Below are positions 18,010 to 26,527 of a stretch of 64,000 nucleotides of DNA, piece by piece. A model generated the notes under the pieces. That model made no database searches. It saw only the letters and a list, made by a program, of their open reading frames with translations, and had not been told where the DNA came from. The stretch is from Lachnospiraceae bacterium MD308. Its GTDB lineage: Bacteria; Bacillota; Clostridia; Lachnospirales; Lachnospiraceae. Each line of letters opens with the position of its first letter. Within the stretch, counting starts at the first letter, position 1. Both the position numbers and the translations under genes were made by a program. Location: assembly GCA_000403475.2 (NCBI GenBank), contig KE159796.1, forward strand, positions 591,736-655,735, read 5' to 3'.

Positions 18010-20625
18010 ATGGGTGAAAAGATTGTTTTGATTGACGGGCACAGTATACTCAACCGGGCGTTTTACGGGCTGCCGGACCTGACGAATTCGGAGGGGCTCC
18101 ATACCAATGCCATCTACGGTTTTTTAAATATTATGTTCAAGATTTTAGAGGAGGAGCGTCCGGAGTACCTTACGGTTGCTTTTGACGTCCATGCCCCTAC
18201 CTTCCGCCACGAGATGTACAAGGAGTACAAAGGCACGAGAAAGCCCATGGCGGAGGAATTAAGGGAACAGGTTCCTGTAATGAAAGAAGTGCTGGCGGCA
18301 ATGGGCATTAAGACCATCGAGCAGGCGGGGCTTGAGGCGGACGATTTGTTAGGGACGCTCTCGGTGCGCGGAGAGGCGGCAGGCATGGAGGTGTCGGTGA
18401 TTTCCGGCGACAGGGATCTGCTGCAGCTTGCCACGGAGCATGTGAAGATACGGATTCCAAAGACAAAGCAGGGCCGCACAGAGGTGGAAGATTACTATGC
18501 CGCCGACGTGAAGGAAAAGTATCAGGTTACGCCCCGGGAGTTTATAGACCTGAAGGCGCTCATGGGGGATTCCTCTGACAATATACCGGGGGTTCCGAGC
18601 ATCGGCGAGAAGACGGCGACGAAGATCATCACGGAGTACCATTGTATTGAGAATGCTTATGAGCATGCGGATGATGTGAAACCGCCCAGGGCGTCCAAGG
18701 CGCTTAAGGAGCACTGGAATCTGGCGGTCATGAGCAAGGAGCTTGCCACCATTGAATGCGGCGCTGAGTTTGATTATGATTTTTCGGAGGCAAGGCTTGG
18801 GAATATCTATACAGAGGAGGCTTACGGGTATTTCCAGAGGCTGCAGTTTAAGAATTTGCTGGGCCGCTTTGAGGTGACAGCGCCTTCTAATTCGGTGGAA
18901 GATTTCTTTAAGGTAATAGAAGATAAAAATGAGGCGGAGGAAGTATTTTCCCGGGCAAAGGGGAAAGACTGCGTGGGAGCTGTCATTTTTAAGGATGAGG
19001 AGAATGTGCTGCCGCTGTTTGCCGGGAGCGCGGAGCTTGGGGGAGCAGGCATCTGCTTTTCAAAGGAGGACATCTACTGCATCCGGTGCGGGAACGGCAT
19101 TGAGAAGGAGTGGCTTTTGGAGAACTTATCGGCGGTGTCCGACAGTGCAAAGAGGTTCTCTGTGTTTGACTTGAAGGCATGCCTTAAGCATCTGGAGGTT
19201 AAAAACCGGGCCGCCTGCTTTGACGTCCTTGTGGCGGCGTATCTTCTGAATCCGCTAAACAGCGGGTATGCCTTTGCGGATGTGGCAAGAGAGCAGCTTG
19301 ACATTTTGATAGAGGAAAAGTCCGGGCAGGATGTGAAGGCGTGCTATGAGGCGTACACGGCGTTTGCCGCGGCAGAGAGGCTTTCGGAGAAACTTGCGGA
19401 GGCGGGGATGGATAAGCTGTTTTCGGAGATTGAGATGCCGCTTGTATTTACCCTCTATGAGATGGAGGAAAACGGGGTCAAGGCGCAGGCGGAGGCTCTG
19501 AAGGTTTACGGCGACCAGCTTGTCGGCAGGATTTCGGAACTTGAGAGGGAGATCTGCGAGGACGCGGGAGAGGCTTTCAATATCAATTCACCTAAGCAGC
19601 TCGGGGCCATCCTTTTTGATAAAATGGGGATCAAGGGCGGAAAGAAGACGAAGACGGGGTATTCTACGGCGGCGGACGTGTTAGAAAAGCTTGTGCCGGA
19701 CTACCCGATCATAGATAAGATATTAGAGTACCGGCAGCTTACAAAGTTAAAGTCCACTTACGCCGACGGCCTTGCCAATTTTATCGGGGCGGACGGAAGG
19801 ATTCACGGGAAATTTAACCAGACGGTAACTGCCACGGGGAGGATCAGCAGCACAGAGCCGAACCTCCAGAACATACCGATCCGGATGGAACTTGGGAGGC
19901 TGATCCGGAAGGTGTTTGTGCCGGAGGAAGGGTATGTGTTCGTGGATGCGGATTATTCCCAGATTGAGCTCAGGGTGCTTGCCCACTGCTCCGGGGATGA
20001 AAAGCTTATTGAGGCGTACCGAGAAGAGGCGGATATCCACCGGATTACAGCCTCTCAGGTGTTCCATGTGCCTTTTGAGGAAGTGACGGATGAGCAGAGG
20101 CGCAACGCCAAGGCGGTGAATTTCGGGATTGTGTACGGAATCAGCTCCTTTGGGCTGAGCCGGGATCTCAGCATTTCCAAAAAGGAGGCGGCGCAGTATA
20201 TTGAAGATTACTTCCATACCTATCCGGGAATCAAGACTTTTCTTGACGGGGCGGTGAAGGATGCGAAGGAGAAAGGATACGCGGTGACATTGTTCGGAAG
20301 GCGCAGGCCTGTGCCGGAGCTTTCTTCCAGCAATTTCATGCAGCGCTCCTTCGGGGAGCGGGTTGCCATGAACTCGCCTATACAGGGAACGGCCGCAGAT
20401 ATTATGAAGATTGCCATGATCGGAGTGGAGAGGCGGCTTAAGGAGAAAGGCATGCGCTCAAGGCTGGTTTTGCAGGTGCACGACGAACTTCTTATAGAGG
20501 CGTGGGAGCCGGAGCTTGAGGCTGTGCAGAGGATGCTTAAGGAAGAGATGGAGCAGGCGGCGAACCTTCTGGTGCCGCTTGAGATTGATATGCATACAGG
20601 CACGAACTGGTATGAGGCGAAGTGA
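18010..20625 (+). CDS. polA: DNA polymerase I
   Basis: 871 aa in three parts. Residues 1-290 are the 5'-3' flap exonuclease (VAFDVHAPTFRHEMY, MGDSSDNIPGVPSIGEKTA). The middle is a 3'-5' exonuclease fold without recognisable acidic DEDD catalytic residues, so it probably lacks proofreading, as in Bacillus and many Firmicutes. The polymerase has motif A DADYSQIELR, motif B RRNAKAVNFGIVYG and motif C QVHDELL. It fills gaps in repair and removes RNA primers. coaE follows 54 bases later and is probably co-transcribed. Confidence 0.97.
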   Translation: MGEKIVLIDGHSILNRAFYGLPDLTNSEGLHTNAIYGFLNIMFKILEEERPEYLTVAFDVHAPTFRHEMYKEYKGTRKPMAEELREQVPVMKEVLAAMGIKTIEQAGLEADDLLGTLSVRGEAAGMEVSVISGDRDLLQLATEHVKIRIPKTKQGRTEVEDYYAADVKEKYQVTPREFIDLKALMGDSSDNIPGVPSIGEKTATKIITEYHCIENAYEHADDVKPPRASKALKEHWNLAVMSKELATIECGAEFDYDFSEARLGNIYTEEAYGYFQRLQFKNLLGRFEVTAPSNSVEDFFKVIEDKNEAEEVFSRAKGKDCVGAVIFKDEENVLPLFAGSAELGGAGICFSKEDIYCIRCGNGIEKEWLLENLSAVSDSAKRFSVFDLKACLKHLEVKNRAACFDVLVAAYLLNPLNSGYAFADVAREQLDILIEEKSGQDVKACYEAYTAFAAAERLSEKLAEAGMDKLFSEIEMPLVFTLYEMEENGVKAQAEALKVYGDQLVGRISELEREICEDAGEAFNINSPKQLGAILFDKMGIKGGKKTKTGYSTAADVLEKLVPDYPIIDKILEYRQLTKLKSTYADGLANFIGADGRIHGKFNQTVTATGRISSTEPNLQNIPIRMELGRLIRKVFVPEEGYVFVDADYSQIELRVLAHCSGDEKLIEAYREEADIHRITASQVFHVPFEEVTDEQRRNAKAVNFGIVYGISSFGLSRDLSISKKEAAQYIEDYFHTYPGIKTFLDGAVKDAKEKGYAVTLFGRRRPVPELSSSNFMQRSFGERVAMNSPIQGTAADIMKIAMIGVERRLKEKGMRSRLVLQVHDELLIEAWEPELEAVQRMLKEEMEQAANLLVPLEIDMHTGTNWYEAK

Positions 20626-20679
20626 CGGGAAAGGGAACACGAAAACATGGAACCGGAAGATGTCAGGAGGAGATAAAGC

Positions 20680-21270
20680 ATGAAAGTGATTGGAATTACC
20701 GGAGGAGTAGGCGCAGGGAAGACGCAGGTTCTTGAGTATCTGAACAACAAGTACGGGGCGACGATATGCCAGACAGATTTGGTTGCCAAAAAGATGCAGA
20801 AAAAGGGCGGCGAGTGCTTTGACGCCATCGTGGAGCATTTCGGGGAGTCGATCCTCAACGAAAAGGGCGAGCTTGACAGAGACCGCCTGGCCGGGATTAT
20901 CTTCAATGATCCCGAGGAGCTTGAGGCGATGAACGCCATCGTACATCCGGCGGTGAAGGATGAGATCCGAAAAAAGATCGCCCATGAGGAGCGCAAACAC
21001 ACCAATGTGTTTATTGTGGAGTCTGCCCTTTTGATCGAGGACAGCTATGACGAGTTCTGTGACGAGCTGTGGTATATCTACGTGGAAGATGAGACGAGGA
21101 AGAAACGGCTTATTTTTTCCAGGGGGTACGACGCGAAGAAGGTTGCCGACATTATCTCCTCGCAGCCGTCTAAGGATATTTACCTTAAGCACTGCGACAG
21201 GGTGATTGACAATAACGGCGTGTTTGCCGAGACGACGGAGCAGCTTGACTGCGCCATAAAGGATTTGTAA
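20680..21270 (+). CDS. coaE: Dephospho-CoA kinase
   Basis: 196 aa with P-loop GGVGAGKTQV at the N-terminus, DLVAKKMQ, and ESALLIED. It performs the last step of coenzyme A synthesis, phosphorylating dephospho-CoA. Good GGAGG site. The stop codon lies in the first unit of a short degenerate tandem repeat. Confidence 0.95.
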   Translation: MKVIGITGGVGAGKTQVLEYLNNKYGATICQTDLVAKKMQKKGGECFDAIVEHFGESILNEKGELDRDRLAGIIFNDPEELEAMNAIVHPAVKDEIRKKIAHEERKHTNVFIVESALLIEDSYDEFCDELWYIYVEDETRKKRLIFSRGYDAKKVADIISSQPSKDIYLKHCDRVIDNNGVFAETTEQLDCAIKDL

Positions 21271-21365
21271 GCCGGGGAAGATTTTAAGCCGGAATGATTT
21301 TAAGCTGGAAAAGATTTGTAAGCCGGGAAAGATTTGTAAGCCGGAAAAATATGTGAGCCAGGAAG
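21262..21365 (+). repeat. Degenerate 17-18 bp tandem repeat after coaE
   Basis: About six copies of a unit like GATTTGTAAGCCGGGAAA run from the last codons of coaE into the gap. The core TAAGCCGG or TAAGCTGG recurs every 16-18 bases. Every unit contains a stop, so it does not encode peptide repeats. It fills most of the spacer before the metallo-hydrolase gene. Confidence 0.8.
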
Positions 21366-21405
21366 GCTTGCGGACGGAAAAATGCAGGATGGGCAGGTTA
21401 CATAG

Positions 21406-22203
21406 ATGAGATTATGCAGCATAGCCAGTGGGAGCAGCGGAAACTGCATCTATATCGGAGACGGCAAAAGCCATCTCCTGGTAGACACTGGAATCAGTAA
21501 AAAGAGGGTGGAAGAGGGGCTTAAGCAGCTTGACGTTAAGGGGGAGGAGGTTGACGCCATTTTCGTGACCCATGAACATATCGACCATATACAGGGGCTC
21601 GGGGTGTTCTGCCGGAAGTATAAGACTCCGGTGTACGCTACGGGAGGCACCATCGAAGGGATAAGAAAATGCAGCACCCTTGGGAAACTGCCGGAGGGAA
21701 TCCTCCGGGAAGTGGAGGTTGACAAGGTGCTTAAGGTCGGGCGCCTTGCGGTGCGCCCTTTTGCCATCTCCCACGATGCCAACGAGCCTTGCGGCTACCG
21801 GGTGGAGAACGGTGCGAAAGCGGTTGCGGTGGCGACGGACCTTGGAACTTACAACGCGTATACGGTGGAGAACCTTAAGGCGCTGGACGCGGTAGTCTTA
21901 GAGGCCAACCATGACATCCATATGCTGGAGGTGGGGCCTTATCCATACCCTCTTAAGCGCAGGGTCATGGGAGAGCGGGGGCATCTTTCAAATGAGTTGT
22001 CAGGACGGCTCCTTTGTGATATACTTCATGACGGGTTAAAGAGCGTGATGCTTGGGCATCTGAGCAAGGAGAATAATTATGCCGAGCTTGCCTATGAGAC
22101 GGTCAAGCTGGAGGTAAGCCTTGGCGATAATCCTTACCGGGGCGAGGACATACCCATTACGGTAGCGAAAAGAGACGCGGTGTCGGGCATCATCGAGCTG
22201 TGA
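21406..22203 (+). CDS. MBL-fold metallo-hydrolase, YycJ/WalJ-like
   Basis: 265 aa. The metal site THEHIDHIQG (HxHxDH) and the later His in VMLGHLSKENN identify the beta-lactamase fold. The N-terminal LCSIASGSSGNCIYIG matches the YycJ/WalJ group, cytosolic proteins suggested to act as double-strand DNA exonucleases or in cell-wall signalling. It has no walR/walK neighbours here. Identity at the superfamily level is firm, the subgroup likely. Confidence 0.88.
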   Translation: MRLCSIASGSSGNCIYIGDGKSHLLVDTGISKKRVEEGLKQLDVKGEEVDAIFVTHEHIDHIQGLGVFCRKYKTPVYATGGTIEGIRKCSTLGKLPEGILREVEVDKVLKVGRLAVRPFAISHDANEPCGYRVENGAKAVAVATDLGTYNAYTVENLKALDAVVLEANHDIHMLEVGPYPYPLKRRVMGERGHLSNELSGRLLCDILHDGLKSVMLGHLSKENNYAELAYETVKLEVSLGDNPYRGEDIPITVAKRDAVSGIIEL

Positions 22204-22282
22204 TCTGGGATGCCGGAGGAAGAAGGCCGCGTGGTTAAATGCAGGGCATATAATATGAAAGAAGATAAGTGAGGTAGAATGA

Positions 22283-23140
22283 ATGGGGAAAATAGCGATT
22301 ATGACGGACAGCAACAGTGGGATTACCCAGCGCCAGGCGAAGGTGATGGGGATTTACGTGCTGCCGATGCCGTTTTTTATTAACGGGGATATGTATTTTG
22401 AGGATATCACTCTGACCCAGGAGGAGTTTTATCAGAGGCTTTTGGAGGATGCGGACATCTCTACTTCCCAGCCGTCGCCTGCGGATGTGATGGAGCTGTG
22501 GGATGATGTGCTGAAGGAGCATGACGAGATCATCCATATTCCTATGTCCAGCGGGCTGAGCAGTTCCTGTGAGACGGCGCTTTCTCTGGCTCAGGACTAT
22601 GAGGGAAGGGTGCATGTGGTGGACAACCAGAGGATCTCTATTACCCAGCGGCAGTCTGTCCTTGACGCTCTTGAGATGGCGAAGAGGGGGATGGGCGCCA
22701 AGGAAATCGTGGATGTTTTGATGGCGGAAAAGCTGGAGGCCAGCATCTATATCACGGTGGATACGCTGAAATATTTAAAGAAGGGCGGACGTGTGACGGC
22801 TGCGGGCGCGGCTCTGGGAACGGTGCTCAACATCAAGCCGGTGCTCCAGATCCAGGGAGACAAGCTTGACGCTTTCGCCAAGGTAAGAGGCTTTAAAGCG
22901 GCGAAAAAGAAGATGCTGGATGCTATTGAAAAGGATATAAACGTCCGTTTCGCAGGCAAGAAGGTTCATCTCCAGGCGGCGTATACCTGTTCGGCAGAGG
23001 AGGCTGAGGAGTGGAAGAAGGAGATCATGGAAAGGTTCCCGGGGTATGAGGTGCATATGGACCCGCTTTCTTTGAGCGTTTCCTGCCATATCGGGCCGGG
23101 GTCTATGGCGATTGCGTGCTGTAAAGAGGCTGAATTTTAG
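22283..23140 (+). CDS. DegV family fatty acid-binding protein
   Basis: 285 aa starting MGKIAIMTDSNSGITQ. Conserved segments are TSQPSPADVMELW, HIPMSSGLSSSCETA and KYLKKGGRVTAAGAALGT-type lid (around residue 155). DegV/FakB proteins bind fatty acids and present them to a FakA kinase. No fakA is in the window. It is closed by a strong terminator. Confidence 0.93.
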   Translation: MGKIAIMTDSNSGITQRQAKVMGIYVLPMPFFINGDMYFEDITLTQEEFYQRLLEDADISTSQPSPADVMELWDDVLKEHDEIIHIPMSSGLSSSCETALSLAQDYEGRVHVVDNQRISITQRQSVLDALEMAKRGMGAKEIVDVLMAEKLEASIYITVDTLKYLKKGGRVTAAGAALGTVLNIKPVLQIQGDKLDAFAKVRGFKAAKKKMLDAIEKDINVRFAGKKVHLQAAYTCSAEEAEEWKKEIMERFPGYEVHMDPLSLSVSCHIGPGSMAIACCKEAEF

Positions 23141-23172
23141 AATATCAGTGTCCGGTAAATATTGGATGACAG

Positions 23173-23222
23173 AAAACCCCTGTCCGGGGCCGTGAGTTGG
23201 CGGCGTCCGGCAGGGGTTTTTG
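23173..23222 (+). terminator. Intrinsic terminator between degV and the flavodoxin-ferredoxin gene
   Basis: AAAACCCCTG and CAGGGGTTTTT form the outer stem, extended by CCGG/CCGG, followed by T5 on the plus strand and preceded by A-rich sequence, so it can serve both converging genes. Confidence 0.85.
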
Positions 23223-23227
23223 GATGC

Positions 23228-23995
23228 CTATGTGCGGGGCAGGAAGAATTCATTAGACTTTCTTTCGCTGCACGCTTTTTTTAATTTCAGGTCTGCGGCC
23301 TTTAAAATGGCGGCGTTCACACGGCGCACGTGGGAAGGGCAGAGACTTACGCACTGCATGCAGGAGATACAGGCGTTTTTATCACATTTTCGCAGGTTGT
23401 CTGACGGGATAGCGTTTACCGGGCATTTTTTGGCACACAGTCCGCATCCGGTACAGGCTTTGCCGGCCGATGGGGTGATGGGAAGAGTGGCGTAAGGGCG
23501 GTATGGCCTGTTGCCGGGAAGTGTCGTTAAGCCGGAGCCGTTTGTTTCTGTGTGAAAGTAGTCTTTGCATTGGCCGGAGAAGTGTTTTAGCTCTTGGATG
23601 TCTGAGTCGTCCGGCCTTCCTGCGCCGTATTTTGGCAGAATGGAATGTCTGGCTACAACGGCGCCTGCGCCGCAGCATATGAGCCCGGCGGACTCTGCCG
23701 TGTCGTTAAGCTCCGCCAGGGTGTCTTCGTAGGCGCGGTTTCCGTAGACTGCAATCAGGAAAGCCTTTGCCCCGTTTCCGCGGATGTGTCTGAACTTGGG
23801 GATGAGAAACTGGGGGACGCGTCCGCCAAAGCTTGGAACGGCAATGACGCAGGCATCCTCGCCGGCGAGGGAGATATCAGAATCCAGGTCGCCTAAGTTC
23901 ACAAATGCTTTTTCACAATCCCAGACAGAGCAAAAGATATCTGAGACGTGTTTTGTGCCGCCGGTGGGGCTGAAATAGAATATGTAGAGTTTCAT
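23228..23995 (-). CDS. Flavodoxin-ferredoxin fusion (EFR1-like)
   Basis: 255 aa with AGGAGG before the ATG. The N-terminal half is flavodoxin-like (YFSPTGGTKHV as FMN loop, AVPSFGGRVPQ, VYGNRAYED). The C-terminal part carries two 4Fe-4S motifs, CTGCGLCAKKCP and CISCMQCVSLCP. Such proteins move low-potential electrons in anaerobes; the partner is unknown. It is transcribed against degV. Confidence 0.88.
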   Translation of the reverse strand: MKLYIFYFSPTGGTKHVSDIFCSVWDCEKAFVNLGDLDSDISLAGEDACVIAVPSFGGRVPQFLIPKFRHIRGNGAKAFLIAVYGNRAYEDTLAELNDTAESAGLICCGAGAVVARHSILPKYGAGRPDDSDIQELKHFSGQCKDYFHTETNGSGLTTLPGNRPYRPYATLPITPSAGKACTGCGLCAKKCPVNAIPSDNLRKCDKNACISCMQCVSLCPSHVRRVNAAILKAADLKLKKACSERKSNEFFLPRT

Positions 23996-24172
23996 GTAAG
24001 TTCCTCCTAGTATTTATTGTCCGGAATGTATTCAATCGGGTAGTATTATCATAATCTTCGGACGTGTGAAAATCAAGCGGCTTTTTATAGAAAAACAGGT
24101 GTTTATGTGGTAGTATGTAAGGGAAAAATAAATATATAAGGCAAGTTTGCAGAGTGTTCTTGGAGGAGAGGT

Positions 24173-25308
24173 ATGGGAAGAATAGCAGGTATACGGATTA
24201 GAAATTATGGTTCTTTATGAGTACTCTGGCGGATGCATTTGGTTTTTTGGCTGATTGCTTGGAAAAAGGAGCAGAGGTTGCCAGCGATCTGAATGGTAGA
24301 GGAGGATATGAAAAAATTATCTCTCAGGGTTCGAAAGAATCTATAGAGTTTGAGATATATTACAGGGAGACAAGCAATGAACCTCCTATCACGTATGAAC
24401 TGTCAATAGGAGTAGATAAATATGACAGGCCGGTGATTGAAAAGGAAAGGCTGCGCCAAAGACGGGAAAATGAGAGATACGGCAGACCAATGTCGTTTTT
24501 ATTTCTTGAATATGGAAAAGGATTTGCTTTTAAAGGAAATAATAGTGGGCTGCTGGAAGAAGAAAATCAGGAAATCGGAGAGAAAGTGGATGTCGAGTTG
24601 GCAGATCCGAGACAGTAGGGGATTGTGACGCTTGGAGAATTGAGAGAACATCCCAGAATTGTAAAGTTTAAAAATTTTCTGAAAAACTGGTTTTTGTGTT
24701 ACTTTAGTCCAACGGCAGCCCGTGAAATTCCCAATGCAGGACCTCAAAAATATCTGAATCGTTTGGGCAATAATGTAAATAATGTGGCGCAGTTTCTGTA
24801 TAGGGAGGACCCGAAAGATTTTTTAAAAGTATTGCGTAGCATTCAAACGAAACTTCCTGGTATTAAAGAAATTCGGCCGGTTAAATTGCAAAACGGGCAA
24901 TTGGTGCTGGAATTTTTAGAACAGGGTTTTGCCCAGCCGTTTTATTCACAAAAAATGTCAGATGGAACCTTAAAACTTTTTGCGTATTATTTATTGCTGT
25001 TTGAGAGAGATGCCAGACCATTAGTCTTTATCGAGGAACCGGAAAACGGATTGTATCACAAATATTTGGCTGATTTGGCATTGCAGATGAAAAACAGTAT
25101 TAAAGGAACGTATTCCAAACAGCTTTTTATAACCACGCATAGCCCTTTTTTTGTAAATTCGCTGTCTCCTGATGAAGTTTGGGTATTGGAAAAACAAAAG
25201 GATGGATTTTCAACGGTTAAAAGAGCATCCGAATATGAACATGTGAAACAGTTATGTGAATCGGAAATTGAATTGGGTGATCTGTGGTACAGTGACTACT
25301 TCGGCTAA
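24173..25308 (+). pseudogene. AAA-family ATPase, broken by an internal deletion and an in-frame stop
   Basis: ATG at 24173 (after GGAGAGG) gives MGRIAGIRIRNYGSL and then a stop. From 24217 the sequence resumes in another frame as STLADAFGFLADCL, which looks like the part just after a Walker A loop, so the loop itself seems deleted. A TAG at 24616-24618 interrupts the frame again between ELADPRQ and GIVTLGEL. The rest keeps Walker B (PLVFIEEPENGLY) and FITTHSPFFVN. It resembles chromosome-borne ABC/OLD-like ATPases paired with a small partner gene. It cannot make a working ATPase. Confidence 0.8.
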
Positions 25309-25324
25309 ATTACGGGAGGATAAA

Positions 25325-25749
25325 ATGGACGGATACACATATATTGAAATCTTGGTTGAAGATGATTCGGGCGGTATTCTTGCGAAACAGATAATGGATA
25401 AGTATGTAGCGGATAAGGATAATATTACATACAAAATCCATAGTTTTAAAGGAATAGGGAAAATACCCCGGAAGATAAAGGGAATGTCTCAGGTTAAATC
25501 AAAAAGACTGTTAACATACTTGAAAAATATGTTCAGGACAGCATTATCGGAACATGGGAATGCCTGGCCGACATTGTTTATAAAGGTGGGCTGCAGGCGC
25601 TTAAAAGAAATGCGTCATCTTATTATGAAATCGGACAGTTTAAATGTGAATGTGCAAGGAATATTGGAAATTTTTTGGATATCGAAAATAATTCTTCACA
25701 GAGTTTTAATCATTTTATACAGAAACTAGATGCTTTAGTAAAATCTTAG
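25325..25749 (+). pseudogene. DUF4276-like partner of the AAA ATPase, broken by an internal deletion
   Basis: It starts with ATG after GGGAGGA, 16 bases beyond the ATPase, and reads MDGYTYIEILVEDDSGGI...HSFKGIGKIPRKI. Around 25515-25534 the meaningful frame shifts: from 25534 a second frame gives QDSIIGTWECLADIVYKGGL and stays open for 71 codons, ending ...FIQKLDALVKS with TAG at 25747-25749. The middle of the protein is thus missing. EILVEDDSGG near the N-terminus is reminiscent of TOPRIM-like DUF4276 proteins found next to AAA ATPases. The family name is tentative; the decay is clear. Confidence 0.65.
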
Positions 25750-25775
25750 TGATTTTTAAGAAGGAATCTGCAATT

Positions 25776-25805
25776 TAAGGAGGCTGCCAGGCAGCCCCCT
25801 TTTCA
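25776..25805 (+). terminator. Weak terminator after the decayed ATPase pair
   Basis: GGCTG-CCAGG-CAGCC hairpin followed by CCCTTTT. The stem is short. It may end transcription on the plus strand. Confidence 0.45.
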
Positions 25806-25822
25806 TATTATGCCGTCGCTTT

Positions 25823-26502
25823 TCATATAAGCTGTCCGGCGACAATCCTCCCATCCTCAATCCTTACGATCCGGTCTGCCATCTGCGCGATTTCCGGGTT
25901 ATGGGTGATCATGACGATTGTCTGGGAAAATTCCCTGCTGGTCATCTTAAGGAGCCCGATCACGTCGTCGCTGGTCTTGCTGTCTAAGTTCCCGGTGGGC
26001 TCGTCCGCCAGGATGATGGAGGGCTTTCCGGCCAGCGCCCGGGCAATCGCCACGCGCTGCTGCTGGCCGCCGGAGAGATTGCCCGGCAGGCTGTCAAGTT
26101 TTGCCTCAAGCCCTAACAGCTTTACTACATGCTAATAAATTCCTTATCCGGTTTCTTCGCGTCCAGTGATATGGGGAACACGATATTTTCCCATACGGTT
26201 AAGACGGGCACGAGATTATAGTTCTGGAAGACGAACCCAATCTGCCTGCGCCGGAAGATGGCGGCCTGTTCGCCGTTAAGTTCGGAAAGCTCCGTACTGC
26301 CGATTCGGATGCTGCCTTCCGTAGGAGTGTCCAGGCCCCCGAGCATATGGAGCAGGGTGGATTTCCCGCTGCCGGATGTGCCGATAATGGCGGTAAACTT
26401 CCCGCGCTCAATCTCTAAGTCCACGCCGTCCAATGCCCTGACCATATTGTCTTTGCTGCCGTAATATTTTTTTAAGCCTGATGCTTTTAAGATGCTGTCC
26501 AT
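25823..26502 (-). pseudogene. ABC transporter ATP-binding protein with a one-base frameshift
   Basis: The N-terminal part (MDSILKASGLKKYYGSKDNM, Walker A GTSGSGKST, Q-loop FVFQNYNLVP) and C-terminal part (signature LSGGQQQR, Walker B ILADEPTGNLD, H-loop ITHNP) are both intact. They lie in different frames. The break is at 26125-26131, where AGCATGTAGTAAAG read as AGCATGGTAGTAAAG would restore one MacB/LolD-type protein of about 226 aa. This is either a recent inactivating mutation or a sequencing error. The gene follows the FtsX-type permease by 25 bases and is its natural ATPase partner. Confidence 0.85.
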
Positions 26503-26527
26503 AAATCATTCCTCCTGGTATAATAAA

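Noticed and set aside
18900-19400. Functional proofreading exonuclease in PolA
   Set aside because: The fold region is present, but the acidic catalytic residues are not recognisable, which is common in Firmicutes PolA and not novel.
21262-21365. Possible CRISPR array
   Set aside because: Units are 16-18 bases, degenerate and contiguous, without spacers of even length and without cas genes nearby.
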